Assembly (NCBI GenBank): GCA_001599975.1
Contig: BCIO01000005.1
Location: 2,280,508-2,344,507, forward strand
DNA length: 64,000 nt
Reading direction: 5' to 3'
From: Cystobasidiopsis lactophilus
Taxonomy: Eukaryota; Basidiomycota; Agaricostilbomycetes; Agaricostilbales; Chionosphaeraceae
The translations under genes and the position numbers were made by a program. Positions 32,782-45,568 of this stretch are shown piece by piece. A model generated the notes under the pieces. It was not told where the DNA came from and did no database searches. It worked only from the letters and a program-made list of their open reading frames with translations. The first letter of the stretch is position 1. Each line of letters opens with the position of its first letter.

Positions 32782-34575
32782 ATGAGCACACTGTCGTCGC
32801 GCCAGCAAACTGAGCTCCAGTCTGCCGTGGCTGACTATTTGGGAAGCCTCGGCTTCAGCGCAACACTGGAGGCCTTCAAGCAAGAGGCCCACTTGGTGCG
32901 ACGTCCCGTCCCCAGCTGAACGCGGGGGCTCGCCGCTGACCTGGCTCTGGCTTGCAGCAGGACTACACGAGCGACCCCAAGCGAGCTGGCTTGCTAGAGA
33001 AGAAATGGACGAGCGTGATCCGGCTGCAGAAGAAGGTGAGGAGGTGTCCAGGCAGCACAGAAGCTGGTGATTTGACAGCGCATAAACCAGATCATGGACC
33101 TCGAGTCCGCCAACGCCCAGCTGCTTGAAGAAGTCGCAAACGTCAGGGCCAACCCGTCTCAGGCCTCGTCGCGTTCCGCCGCAGATTGGATCCCCAGGCC
33201 GCCGCCCAAGCACACGCTCACCGGCCACAGGTCGCCCATCGCCTGCGTCGCTTTCCATCCCGTCTTCAGTGCCCTCATCACAGGTAGCGAGGACAGCACG
33301 CTCAAGGTTTGGGACTGGGAGACGGGCGACTTTGAGAGGACGCTCAAGGGCCACACCAAGGGCGTGCAGGACTGTGACTTCGACTCCAAGGGCAACCTCC
33401 TAGGTTCGTTGTTCCTGTCCCATCATACTCTCTCTCTTGACCCACTGAGGCCGATTCGGATGGACAGTGTCCTGCTCCATGGACCTCAGCATCAAGGTGT
33501 GGAGCGTCCAAGACGACTACAAAAACACCAAGACGCTTTTCGGCCACGACCACTCGGTCTCGTCCGTCAAGTTCATGCCAGGGGACGACCACATTGTCAG
33601 TGCTTCCAGAGACAAGACGATTCGCATATGGGAAGTTGGGAATGGGTGGGTTCTTACCGTCGAGGCGCAGCGTGCGGTGCAAGTGCCGGAACTCAGATGA
33701 CTTTCCACAGGTTCTGTATCAAGACTTTTTCAGGGCATTCAGAATGGGTCAGATCCGTCGTGCCGTCGCGGGACGGACGGTGGCTGGCTAGTTGTTCCAG
33801 CGACCAGGTGGGTGGTGGCGAACTCAACCCTGAAAGACAAAGTCTCACGGCTACCCGCTACAGTCGGCGCGGCTGTGGGATGCATCATCGGGCGAGACCA
33901 AGCTGGACCTCAGAGGACACGACAACGTCGTCGAAGCGGTGGCATTCGCGCCGATCGTCGCGTTTCCGGCGATCCGCGAGCTGGGAGGCTTGGTCGGTTG
34001 ACCTATCGATCAGACTCCTCGCTTGTTCTCATCGCTTTTCTGCAGGTCCAACCGAAAGGACAAGCGTCGCCGACGTACTCCTTCATCGCAACTGGCTCAC
34101 GAGACAAGTCGATCAAGATTTGGGATGGACAGACTGGCCAACTTGTGCGGACGCTGGTGAGCTTTCGTCATCCCGCCGCTATCCTGGCTGTTTTTCTCAG
34201 GGATCCTCTACAGAATGGCCACGACAACTGGGTCCGCGCCCTGGTGTTTCACCCTTCTGGCAAATTTCTGTTGTCCGCGTCAGACGACAAGACCATCCGA
34301 ATTTGGGATCTAGCCACCGGCCGGTGCAGCAAGACCATTGAAGCTCATTCACACTTCGTCACCTGCATGGCCTGGGGGCGAACGCCGCTTGGCAAGTCTG
34401 TCAACGGCGCATCTGCCTCGGTTAATGGCACCGCTCCCAACGGCGACGCGGCGGAAGCCAGGCAGATCAATGTCCTCGCAACTGGATCTGTAGATCAGGT
34501 AAGCGCCGCCTTGTTGGGCGCCCGATGCCCAGAAACTGACCTTCAGTGCAGACCGTCAACATCTGGGCGCCCTGA
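32782..34575 (+). CDS. PAC1: Nuclear distribution protein LIS1/PAC1
   Basis: Dynein regulator that binds the motor at microtubule plus ends and is needed for nuclear migration. The start [20 protein letters not shown] leads into a LisH motif ([15 protein letters not shown]). A short coiled-coil exon follows ([31 protein letters not shown]), then WD40 repeats: [46 protein letters not shown] with [77 protein letters not shown] with [14 protein letters not shown], and a last exon TVNIWAP. About nine or ten short introns and roughly 430 residues, the normal fungal size. A short Ala/Asn-rich insert ([15 protein letters not shown]) lies in the last repeat. Confidence 0.93.
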
Positions 34576-34897
34576 AAAAAACTTCCGTCCTCCCTTTCTT
34601 CTGATCAACACAGCATCATTCGTTCTTTTTAGGGGTCTCTAGAGGGCCTTGTCCAAGATTAATCCTGTAACTATAGAGCTCCGCCGGTGCCAACAACCCT
34701 CGTTCGTCTGCACTGCCTCAATGACAGAACGAGTTTGCGCTTTACGAGTGCCTTACGCTGGCTCATACCTACCCCCAAACCTGACGGCAGCTGAGCGAAC
34801 ACCAAGCACCGACACTGCGCGGCGAAGGTCCACGGCTCGAGCTCGCAGCGGCATTTTTCAACTCTCCCTCTCGTCCCGCCAACACTGTTTCACCCAA

Positions 34898-37302
34898 ATG
34901 GACAACGGGAACGACTTGCTGGACGCCGTTGGCGACCCAGAGGGCTCCACTTCGGGGCCGTCACTCAAGAAGACCAAGTTCAAGCTCCAATCTCCCAGAG
35001 CGTCTGTCGCTGTACGTTTGAAGGGTGAAAGCGCCCGGTTTTGCTTGCCACGACTCACCGCCGCATCGTTTCAGTGCACAACCTGCCGCAAGAGGAAAAT
35101 AAGGTGCAGCGGGACGCCGCCATGCTGCTCCTTCTGCCAGAAGAGAGATCAGCCATGCTCGCTCGCCGACCTTCCTGCCATGCCGGACCGCTCAGCGCCA
35201 ATCGAAGACCTCCCGCCCGCACCGGTACTCTTACGGCTCTTCGAAATCTTTGAATCCACCTTCCAGAATGGAGGCCTCTTCACCTTTTTGCACCCCCACT
35301 CGTTCCGCGAGGTGCTGTCCCACAGGGCCGAAGAGCATCGGCAGCTGGTCCTCGCTCTCCTGTGCTTGACCGCCCGCTTTACGCACGAGTTCCCAGAGCT
35401 CAAAGGCTCAATAGCCTACTGCGAGGCCGCCATAGCCCACATTCACGCTTCGCCGGACGAGTACTCGCTCGAACGCATGCAAGCCTTGTTGATGCTGGCT
35501 TTCTTTGATTGCAGTGGGTCATCATCTCTTTGATATCTTCTCAAGTTTGCGACTGACTCAGAGCCCGAAAGTCGAGCTCAACGAGCAACGGGGCTACTTC
35601 AACCTCGGGAGCGCTATCCGCATCGCGCAGATCCTCAAGCTCGAGACGAACGAGCTGAAGCTCGGCCCATCATCTATGCTGCCTTCAGAGTACGACCAGA
35701 CCAACGAAATGCAAGAGACCAAGCGGCGGACTTTCTGGTGCGCCTTCCTGATAGAACGCCTCCTGGTGAGCGCCCTTTGTCTTCCTCGAGAAACAGGCGG
35801 ACCAAAGCTCAATTTCGCTTGCGATGTTGTGCAGTGCGATGGTGTCCACCGCACCTGTGCCATCCGCTTTGATGTGAGTGGCCTTCCCTCCGTTTGTCGG
35901 CGCCCTCTCATGGAACCCCTCAAACCCTTAGCCTTACAACATCACGATACCCATGCCGGTTCCCGACGCAGAGTGGGCATCTGGCAAGGCTGTTCGCACC
36001 GCCCGCTTTCACGAGGACCACTCCTCCGACCTGCCGGCCTACCTCCGGAATCAAGAGCCAGAGCCAGAAGCGGATCTGTTTGGCTATACCTTACGTATAG
36101 CTGATTTGTGGTCGCAAGTTATTTGCTACACAGGCTTAGGGGGTGAGACTTCCTTATTATGTCAAAGTTGGTATTCAAACCTAATCGGGAGTGAACACAA
36201 GGCAAGTTGACATTGCGCCTGCCTCCGTGGGATGTGGACTCGAGGTTCAACCGACTGGACCGGTCATTAGCTGAATGGCACCGCAGCCTACCGCCCTATC
36301 TCCATTTCGAACCCAATTCTGCCGACGTCCAGACCCACCTCGGCGCACAAGTCCAACTCTTCGGTCTAATGCATGCCCTGTACTTTGCTTCGGTGCTCTA
36401 TCTCCATCGCGACTTCATTCCGTTCAACCCAAACAGGTGGTCGCCGTCCATGGGCCCGATCGACGAAGGCATGGGCCTGCCCACCTTCGACCGCTCAAAT
36501 CAACCCATCAACTGGTACGAGCTGTCGTGCGACACGGCCCACAACGCTGCCGACTCTTTGACCGAAGTGATCCGTCGGAGTAAGCTCTCGATTCCCTCAC
36601 TTCACCTGCTTAAATTCTCCTGACCAAGGCACGAGCGCAGTCCCCACCATGTCCTCCCAGCCCTTCGTGGGGTTCGCCATTCTCACTGCTGCCACTGTAC
36701 ATAGCCAAGGCTACTGGTGGCCGCGCATCACATCGCGCCCACATCCGACTGAAAGCCTTCTCCGCCAAGACGCCTCAATTTTGCTGGACTTCCGCAAGAA
36801 GTGGTCAATCGCTACAGCCTGGTGCACTAACATCAATCAGCTTTTTGCATTCTACGGCTCTGTGTGCGAGTCGACAGATCAGACCGCCGAGGAAGAGCTG
36901 AAGCCATTGACGCAAGAGACGCGGGCCGGTGTCATCTCCCTCTTGAGCAGCCACAAGCCAACTCCCTCGTCAGGCCAGAACTCCCCAGTCTCTCGCCATG
37001 ACCTCTTCCAGCTCGTCTTCAAGCACCAAGCCGCGACCGCTGCGTCGGCCGAAGCCTCCTCTCGTCCATCCTCTACCACTCCAGTCCTTTCGCAAGACAG
37101 CTTCTCCTTTGAGTCTCCTATCTCTGCTCTTCCCTTGCCTCTGCCCGACCTCTACAATTTGGGCGGCATCGTCGGCTTCCTGCCCGACCTCAACACACCG
37201 CTGCCCTTCCAAGTCGATGCCTGGTCCGCTTTTGGCGTCAACCAAGCCAACTGGTCCTTTTATGGGGGAAGCGACGCATATCCTTCAGCCCTCTCCACTT
37301 GA
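34898..37302 (+). CDS. Zn2Cys6 fungal transcription factor
   Basis: Nuclear DNA-binding regulator. The start is MDNGNDLLDAVGDPEGSTSG (ATG at 34898). After an intron comes the binuclear cluster CTTCRKRKIRCSGTPPCC plus SFCQKRDQPC, with C-x2-C-x6-C-x5-C-x3-C-x6-C spacing. This differs from the usual C-x2-C only because of the doubled Cys; either Cys could be the fourth ligand. The middle is a fungal-specific transcription factor domain: LLCLTARFTHEFPEL, GSAIRIAQILKLETNELKLG, ETKRRTFWCAFLIERLL, and LTLRLPPWDVDSRFNRL. The C-terminal half is Ser/Pro/Gln-rich (PSSGQNSPVSRHD). About seven exons, near 680 residues. Regulated genes cannot be told from the sequence. Confidence 0.85.
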
Positions 37303-37562
37303 TTTTGGGTGTTGAAGCTGCTTTTGATCTTGAACGCACAACTTTTTGCGAGCCTGCTTAATCTCGCCGGCCTGTACAGTAATAGGCTAGTATAGGCTCT
37401 ATAATTCTTGATTCTTCATTCGACCTTTCGATAACAGTAGAGTTTGCTCCTCGGAGCCCCCAAGTTCGCAAAGCCATTTCGGCCGCATTGTACATTACAA
37501 ATTTTCCTTCGGTATTATCGAAGCCCCAGAGACCGCCCTGCTGGCTTCTTGATGCCCTGCCA

Positions 37563-39282
37563 CTACCTTTTGACACCTGCTCCAACTGGGGCGGCTGCAA
37601 CAGCGCCATTGGCAGCCAGGGCGCGGCCGGCAAAGTTCTTGGCGGCGTAAACCTCCAAGGCGTCCGCCACCCAGTCCTTGCCGGACCAGAACTCGGAGCG
37701 CCGCAAATCCTCAGCAGACGCGTACAGCCCTTGAGCCATGTTCTCGGTGGACAGGTAGACCTCGAGGTCATGCGCTTGCGAGTCGAGCCAACTTTGGATG
37801 AACTCCTTCGGGTCTTGGGCGAAGCCAGCGAGGAAGTCGCGCTGCGACTTGAGCTCTCGGATCTCGGCTGCACTGGAGGAGATGGACTCGTCGAGCTTGA
37901 GCAAGGTAGAGGTGCGCTCGGAGTTTGGCGCCATGGCTTCCAGAGTGGCCTTGACGGTGTTGCGAATCGGGTCTGGGATGGAGATGGGGATGTCGAAGGC
38001 AGAGGTGGATGGGTTGGAAGGGTCCACAGTGTGCTCGATGAAGATGGGGTCCGGTTTGCCCAAGGAGCGGACCACCCATTCCGACAGATTGCAAAATGGG
38101 ACCATTGGGTTACCGCCAAAGATCTGTTCAGCTCCAAGATGCACATTCAGTTTACGGACTAGTCTCTTATAAGAGGGAAAGGGTCCGAACGGGTTTCAAA
38201 GCGGCGTCGCACCGGATGTTTTGCTTGTTTTCGCTTTCTTGCAGGCCATTGACCTTGATGTAGGCCCAGAGAGCGGCGATCACGTTGGACGCCGTGTCTT
38301 CTTGAAGGCCCGTGATCGCAGCCAAGTCGGGGTTGACCTTGTAGCGCTCCGGGTATTGGTTGAGGGTGAGGCCCAGCCGGAGCTTGAAAGTCGGGTGAGA
38401 GGCGTAGAGCGGCCGGGAGATGGTCAGGCCGTTGCAGATTTCGGACGACAAAGACTTTGTCCACTGTGCATTGGGAGAACCAGTGGTATAAGCCATCAAA
38501 CAACAAGGGCAAAGGTGAGGCGAAACGCACGTTAATGGGCTCGCCGAGAGCCTGCCCTTCGGTAGACACTGGCACAGCGACGACGGACGAGACCAAGTAG
38601 GAGAACCTGATCTGCTCCTCGCCTTCATCCGCCGCGTCCTTGATCTCTGCGCCGACGGAGACGGTCCACCTGGCCTTGACCTCGTCGGACGCCCCTTGTT
38701 CGGCCGGCACGGTGGTGACCGCGACCCTGAGCGCCCTCTTGACTCCGCCGACCTTGCCTTTAGAGCCGGAGGTGCTGGTGCTGGCAGAAGGGCCGGCGTG
38801 CATGCCCGTCAGGCCGATAAACTCGCCCAGGTCGACCCTCTTGCGGCTCAGAGTCCAATCAAGGCGGCGCTCGAGCCCTTGCAGGCGGGTGTAGCTCTTG
38901 CTGAGCTCGGCCAACACCTGGTTGGAGGCCGCTACAGAAGCCGGGTCACTGGCGTCAGCCGCGAAGGACGGGATGGTGCGGTCGGTCGCTTTCCGCTTTT
39001 TGCTGGACCGGAGCACGTCGTCGCTGGGCCCCAGCGAGACCTGGGAGCGCTTCTCTCGGCCAACAGAGCGCACTTGGGGTTGCTGCTGCTGTTGCGCGGG
39101 CGGCTGGGTGGCCTGGGGCATGCGAGCGGCCGCCTGGAGGCGCGCTTGAGCGAGGTAGGCAGCTTGCTGTTGCTGCTGGGGCGTTTGCTGGGCGCCATAA
39201 GCAGCTCTGCACTCTCTACAGTGAACATACAACCACAAACATGCGCCAAAAGCAGGCCTCACCTCTGCTGGTTGTAGGCCAT
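37563..39282 (-). CDS. SNF12: SWI/SNF-type chromatin remodelling subunit with SWIB domain (SNF12/SMARCD)
   Basis: BAF60/SMARCD family subunit of SWI/SNF or RSC complexes (yeast Snf12/Rsc6). The start MAYNQQ (ATG at 39282) is split by an intron, then a Gln-rich stretch from residue ~15 (QQTPQQQQQAAYLAQARLQA). A basic patch follows (RSSKKRKATDR). The conserved middle includes RLQGLERRLDWTLSRKRVDL. An intron near 38463-38531 is required to reach ICNGLTISRPLYASHPTFKL. The SWIB domain reads YKVNPDLAAITGLQ, NVIAALWAYIKVNGLQ, IRCDAALKP and, after another intron, IFGG. The C-terminal coiled-coil region has SAAEIRELKSQRDFLAGF and DLEVYLSTENMAQGLY, ending GVKR. About 530 residues. Whether it serves SWI/SNF or RSC is not resolved. 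Confidence 0.88.
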
Positions 39283-39545
39283 TTTCTGCGCCGAATGGAA
39301 CCAGGGCAAGAGCTCCAAAAGTCAACAAAAGTCCAGTGGTCTGGGTATCCCGCTTTTGGGCGCTATTGCAAGTGACAAGAACGCCCTCCCATGGTTGTTA
39401 CTGCGCGCGAAAAGAAAAACCCAACAAAGAAGGTATAGAGAGATTCCAGCTCTTGCAGGGGAACGAATTTTGAGGAAGAGCCCCGGGCATTATTGATGTC
39501 GTTTCGAAAAGATGGGGACGTCAAGAGAGAGTGGATGGAGGTGCT

Positions 39546-41037
39546 CTAAGGCTGGGCCTGCTGGCTCTTGGCTGCCGAAGACTCTTTGAGGGCCGTCAGT
39601 TGCCGAGAGCGGAAGGTCTCGAAGTGGATCTGTTCGTGCGGCCACTAGGATCAGAGAAGCACCAAATCAAGGCGCAAGGCAAACACGCACCAAAGACGTG
39701 GTCTGTGGTAGGGGTCATGGAGTATGAGCAAGAAGATCAAGGCATTAAGGCAACGAAGCGCACCTCAATCAAGTCTTGCAGGTGGGTTCTGTGCGTAGAA
39801 ACCAACGAGCCTACTTCAGCATGGCAACAAGAAAGAGAAGTGAAGGGTAGCCAACGCACCTAGTGAGGAAGTTTCGGAGGTAGTTGAACTCGCAGTGCTG
39901 CTCGTTCTCCACGTTGATCACGCCCCATTTGTTCTTGCGCCCTCGGACCGGCTTGCCATCGATGACGACGTTGCGCTCTGAGCCGACGACGGCAAACGGG
40001 ATCATGTTCTGTCGGGACCCTACCAAGTCAGCCACGAAATTTGGCAAGCATTAGGGAAGGAAACGAACGCGGATGGCCTCGTTGAGCTGAATCTCCTCCT
40101 GGTCCGCGTCCTCGGCGTCAAAGGGGTAGACACGGATCTGGTGGTGGTCGAGCTCGGCGCGGATGCGCTGCTTGAAGAGCTCGCGCTCCTCCAAGGTCAA
40201 ACTGTCCGACTTTGCGATGACGGGCACGACGTTGACGACCTCGGAGAGCTTCTTCATGACAATGACGTCTACCGGCTTCAAGGTGTGGCCGCCTGGAGCG
40301 ATGAAGTAGAGGCAGCAGTGGATGCGCGTGTCTTGGATGTGGCGCTCGCGCATTGCGGTGAGCTCCTTTCGCAGGTAGGCCGAATGCTGGTCCTTGATGT
40401 ACTTGATGATCGGGTCCCAGCTGCGGACCTCTACGTCTACAATAGCTCACTGAACTGATAGTAGAAAGAGAGCGCACCAGCCCTCGTTATTGACGAGGTC
40501 GCCGTAGCCTGGCGTGTCCACGATGTTCAGCCGTAGCTTGACGTTGTTCTCGCTGATGACTGTGCATGATGGGACACAGTCAGTGCAAGGTCGAGCACAA
40601 AAAGGAGCGCCAAACGCACCGTGAGAGACAGCCTGGATTTCGGTCGTCTGCCTGACCGCCTCGTCCGCCTCCAAGCGGCCCTTCGAGTCGATCAAGTGGG
40701 ACGCAAAGATGGTGTTGATCAAAGTGGATTTGCCCAATCCAGTTTGGCCTAGTCGCACACGTCGCGAATGAGGCCAAGCGAGCGCGAAGGGAGAAGAGAC
40801 GGGTGCGCACCGACGACAATGACATTGAACTGCGTCGCTCGCTCTTAGCTTGGGCCAGTTGGTCAGGCCATCAAGGAGACACACCTGGAAGCCTCGCTTG
40901 AGCAGCTTGTGCTCAATCTGGCGCGGCAAACTGCAAACAGGCCAGGCGGTCAGACCTCCTCTCCCTCTTTGGCCCTCAAGAGCCCTCCTCACCTGTCGAA
41001 GCCGACGCTGTTGCCATCCAACGCGTCAGGCAATGCT
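39546..41037 (-). CDS. CDC10: Septin, CDC10 type
   Basis: GTP-binding cytoskeletal protein of septin filaments at the bud neck or septum. Reading from the N-terminus: GNSVGFDS, QIEHKLLKRGFQ, FNVIVVG then the P-loop GQTGLGKSTLINTIFASHL, IVDTPGYGDLVNNEGW (G3 DTPG), SWDPIIKYIKDQHSAYLRKE, AKSDSLTLEERE (G4 AKSD), SIIPF-like NMIPFAVVGSERNVVI, GRKNKWGVINVE and a C-terminal ETFRSRQLTALKES ending QQAQP at 39546. QIEHKLLKRGFQFN and the lack of a C-terminal coiled coil point to Cdc10 rather than Cdc3/11/12. Exon 40811-40829 (FNVIVVG) is only 19 nt. I could not connect the first supported exon to a clean start codon, so the 5' end may extend to about 41100-41160. Confidence 0.88.
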
Positions 41038-41253
41038 CTTTGCACATCAACCAAGCAATACGAACTATGAGTTGAGCCTGGTTTCGACTTCAACAGACAT
41101 TTTGGGGAGTGGAGCGGATGGACGGGAAAGCTCAAGGTACATGCCTCGACATTTTCTGGTGGCGATCAACTTTTTGTACACGAGTGGTTTCTACAAACTG
41201 ATGAGGCTCTAAGATGGTGTGCGTCTATGAATTACAAGGGCATTGAAGCGTAA

Positions 41254-41287
41254 GGCCGCTCTAGGTCGAAGGCCGCTCTAGGTCGAA
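41254..41287. repeat. 17-bp perfect tandem duplication at a stop codon
   Basis: A 17-nt unit (ggccgctctaggtcgaa) occurs twice back to back. Each copy carries the TAG stop of the minus-strand BRE4-like gene, so the stop is duplicated. Probably replication slippage. Confidence 0.85.
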
Positions 41288-44200
41288 GGCGAAGCGATGC
41301 CCTGCATGTTCTCGTGGGAGGCGACAGCGAACAGCCGATCGAAGCCCGTCGAGTCTGGGTGGCCGCCAATGACGCCGAAGAGCTCCTGCGTCAGGCGGCC
41401 AATGACCTCCAGCTGGTCGATGAGGTCCTTCATCGCCAGCGAGTAGGCGAAGTACAGCAGGTAGGTCGAGCTCGACTTGATGGCCTTGCGCTTTACCACC
41501 TCGAGGTTGCGGATGGCCTCGACTAGGCGCTGGCGGGCGAGGCCGGCGGGTGGGAGGTAGGCCGGCAAAGGCGTTTTGAGGGAGACGCAGCTCGCCAACA
41601 CAGAGAAGTAGAGCAACACGCAGCCGACTGAGCGTCGTTTCTCTTGATTGAGCTCTGTATCGGGTTTGCGGAGGCAGAGGGCACGCACCCATTTCTTTGC
41701 GGAACTGCTGGACTGGCAGCACAAAGTCTTTTCGGACGTCAAAGTACTGCGCGTGAAGAGCTTGAATTGGCACAAGAAAATCTTCAAGGCAGTTGGAAGA
41801 GTGGGCACGTACCCATTGCTCTCGAGTGGTAACGCAGCGCATGCTGTGGAGCTGGTCGAGGATGGCTTGGCTGGCCAGCAAGATCTTTCGGTACTGGTCC
41901 ACAGGAAATGGGCCCTTTAGACGTGGTTCGAGCCGAGTCTGATCCAGCAGGCCGTTCAGCGTGATGAGGTCTTTCTGGAGGACCAGCTCCATGGCGGCGA
42001 ACTCGTCCACCGTCTTGGCCAGTCTGCCCTGGCCGTCCGGGCTGAGCAGTGAAGTCCCCTCATTGGGATTGGTAGTATCGACGCTAATTGGCGCGACCAG
42101 ATTTTGCAGCTGGAGCGGTGGCTCGGAGTAGGCCCGGACCAAGCGCTCGTAAAGGTAGGCAGAGTTGAGGAACAGCCTGTCGATGCCTACTCAGAGGTAG
42201 TACTGATGATATTCTAAGGAAGTAGACCCACTGGGAAAGACCCATGCGAAGCTCTTTTCGGGCTTCGTACGGCCAAAAGGCGGTCGAGATGAACCACGCC
42301 CATCTGCGACGAGGGCCCTGGTCAGGTTCTGGATGAACGACATATGATATGAATCTCACAGAGTGCCAATGATGACTGCAACCGAGCGCCGGAACGCCAC
42401 TAAAGAAACTAGCAGGTCTTCTTCGCGCAGGTTGTAAGCGTAGAGGGCGGTCAAGTTGTAAGCCAAAAGGATGAAACGACCAGTAGTGGCGTATTTCGGT
42501 TTGGTGACGACTGAGAGGGATGGTGAGATGAGGACATGGCAGCGCGAAAAGAGGAACAGGACGAAACTCACTTAGCCAAAAGTTGGGGATCGAGAACAAA
42601 AACCCGGCGAGCGTCAACACGACAGGATTTTCGCGAGAGAGGTGGTATATGACGATGGCACAAAAGGCGCCCAGGATGGTGCCTGCGATGCGGAACACGG
42701 CGTTGAAATTGCTCTGAGCTGTCGTGGTGGCGACAACAACTTGGTAACTGATCATGGCCCATTCTCCGCGATAGGTGACCCAGATCGCTCTGGTTTTGGG
42801 CAAGAAAGCCGGTAGACCAAGCAGGCCGGCGCCGATTCCGACTTTGATCGCAAACTTTGCTTCGGGAGTTTTGAGGTTGAGGGTGAACCGCCAGATCGCT
42901 AGCTGGATGCGCTGCAGCCAATTGAGAGTGGAAGGGTCCGCCATTTGGCTGGTCTCGGAAGCGGCAAAAGTGTTGGGAAAGAGCGAGCGACCACTGCTGC
43001 GTGGCGTAAGCGTCACCAGCCGGTCAAAGAGCGTCTTGAAGCGCTGTGTCTGCTTGCGCTTTGAAGGAATGCGTCCAGTGTTGCCCAAATCAAACGCATA
43101 GAGGACCCAGCCGACAATGTGACCGTACTTCGAGTACAGAGCCGCCCTGCGCTGGTCCAAGCTCTCTTCCTCCTCGCGAATGGTGATGAAAAGTTCCATG
43201 AGGTGCAACAGCTCTCTTGAAAACTCTTCCAAATTGAAGTTGAAGAAGTAGATCGTAAAGATGCCTTCATCTGATGAGGGAAGGGGATGAGCATGACGCG
43301 ATGCTTGGCGAAGGCGAAGGCGAAGGACTCACTGGGACGGGTCTTGTCCATTGTCTCCATCATATGCAACTCGAGTTGCTGTGTGTTGATGGGTTGGTTG
43401 CGATACATGCTCTTGAGAGCTTTGCCGTGCGCAATGGTGAATGCACTGAGCGCGTGGCCAAGGTCAACGTGCATGCGGCTGAGCAGCTGGATTTTGTCGC
43501 CCGTTTCGACATCGGCGCTGGCTTGTGACAAGGCGGAGCGAGAGTGCGTGAAGCTGGTGCGCATCTCTTTACAGCACTTCTTGCACAGCTGGGCGAGAGA
43601 ATCGAGGGTGTCGCCAATGTGTTCGTGGAACGTTTCGAAGAGCTCGGCCTGTTTGGAGTAGTCTTCCACAGGATCTTTGTCGGCGACACCATCTCCAGTA
43701 CTATCGTTGGCTTGCTGCTTCTTGGCCTGAAGAATCTTGCTCTGGATGGTACATCCTGCGTTCGCAAGCTTAGCGCATGATGTAGACCATAGACCTCGGA
43801 AACACACCAGACCGAAGACCTGTCAGGTGCTGCGCCAGCCTGGTCATCGACTTGACCACTCTGTGAACGAACTCCAGCCTCCAGCTCCATTATTCAAGAC
43901 AGGTTGCCTACTCATCGTAGATTTGGTGACTCCTCTGGATCCTAGGGTCAAACAGCTCTAGCTTGGCATCCAACAGAGCGTTTTTGAGACCTCCAAATGA
44001 AGCCTACGTGCCCAAAACCTGTTACCAACAGCTAGGACAGGTGCAAAGGGAAGAACGAACCTGATGCGCGGCGACCGCCTTCTGGAGCCGCTCCTCAGAG
44101 GTTTTGACGTCATCCCTATCATAAAGAAAGCTTGAGATGAGTTGGCACTGAGAGCATTGCCGACCCACTCCAAGAGAAACGTTCGGCTCAGCATTGTAAT

Positions 44201-45204
44201 CAGAGTGGCGAAGCTGTCCAAAGTCTGGTTGATAGATCCTTGAAGGAGAAAGGTTGCGCTTCCGGACCAGAGCAGAAAGCAGACAAAGTTGGAGATAAGG
44301 GTGCCGATGAGCACGATGAGCAAGATCTGAAAGATGGCGTCCGTTTCGTAGACGCCCAAGTGGACGGCCCCTTCCTTGCAAATGATGACCGAGTTGATGA
44401 GGATGGTCATGCTGCAAGCCGAGCCGAAGGTAGCCCTGTTGACCTTGTTCTTCATCCACGCGACAAACGAAGAGCCGCCAGCGAGCCAAACGACGATGAC
44501 CAGACTGCGAGATAGCCAGTCCAAGTCGTCGTTGTTCAGCACCACCGCCGTTGACATGGATCCAAAGCAGACAAGGACGGAGAACAGGGCAGCCCAGACC
44601 ACTGGAAGTAGGTGAGCACTGGGATTAGGCCACAAGAAGTAAGAACAGAACGCACTGAACAGGTCAGCTTCGATCATATTGCCAATCGTCTTGGCTGGGT
44701 TGTAGTAGACGGCCACGGTGCAAATGAAGTGGGCGTTGGGCACGGGCTTCTCGGCATCGAAAGGGGCGCCCAGCATTTCACTGAGCGGCCGGACAAACGT
44801 GAACAAGGAGGCCAGGGTGTACGCAATGCTGCACTTGATGATCGCCTTTTGAACCGATGAGAGCCGTATGTCCAAGGCGTAGTAGAAACGGGCGAGGAAG
44901 TTGAGTTTGGCGAGTGTGCCAGCCTCGGAGCTGGCTTTCAGCCTTTCCAGCTTGAACATGGCGTCCTCGTGCTCATCGTCGCTGTGCTCGTCATCGCTGT
45001 CGGATTCGACCTGGCCACAGAGGAGCAGGCTGTGAGCAGCAAGTCCACCAGATAGGGGCGTGGCGACTAGAATCCCACCTTGTCATCGTCGATTCCTTCA
45101 GGTTCAGCCGTAAGAGACACCTCAGAAGAGGCGAGAATAGAGGTCGAGAAGACGCCCCGAGCTGGCGTCGCTGGAGTTGGCTGACAGCGCGGGGGTCTGA
45201 GCAT
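41278..45204 (-). CDS. BRE4-like ArAE_2 family membrane protein
   Basis: Large multi-pass membrane protein of the fungal ArAE_2 (DUF2422/DUF2421, BRE4-like) family, related to aromatic-acid exporter/FUSC proteins. The transported substrate is unknown. The start MLRPPRCQPTPATPARG (ATG at 45204) leads to an acidic N-terminus (ESDSDDEHSDDEHEDA), then the first membrane block (SVQKAIIKCSIAYTLASLFT, LLPVVWAALFSVLVCFGSM, ILLIVLIGTLISNFVCFLLW). A long helical cytosolic region follows, then the second block with FAIKVGIGAGLLGLPAFL, RAIWVTYRGEWAMISYQVVV and FNAVFRIAGTILGAFCAIVI, the conserved FUSC-type core. The C-terminal DUF2421 part contains STYLLYFAYSLAMKDLIDQL. Roughly eight to ten introns, over 1,050 residues. 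Intron borders in the C-terminal third are approximate. Confidence 0.83.
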
Positions 45205-45568
45205 CCATCATGACTTGCTGCAGTCATTGGGAGTCGCTCACTCGGCTTGGAGTTACATAGTTCTACATGTACAGGCAGTCAAGTCAGCAGAACATGAGCA
45301 GTTGGCTCAAAGAACCGCGTACCGAGAAGGTGGACCAGGACGACTCATGCAGCTTGAGCTTGGGTTTCGACCTGCGCCTTCTAGGCTGCTTGATGGGACT
45401 CCTGGCCGCCTCAGAGGACATACTGAAGGAGCTGAATGGGGTATTGATGCCGTAAAGGTATCAGGAGGCGGACGGCAGGAGTTCGAGGCAGGTCAAGCGC
45501 AAGCGGCGAACTCGATCCTCGGGCTCCTTTACAATTTGTGGTCTTGGGCACAGGGAACAACAGAGAAC
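45205..45568. promoter_or_regulatory. Divergent promoter region, BRE4-like gene / PPIL1
   Basis: 364 bp between the two divergent ATGs. I see no gene here and no clear TATA box. Confidence 0.45.
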
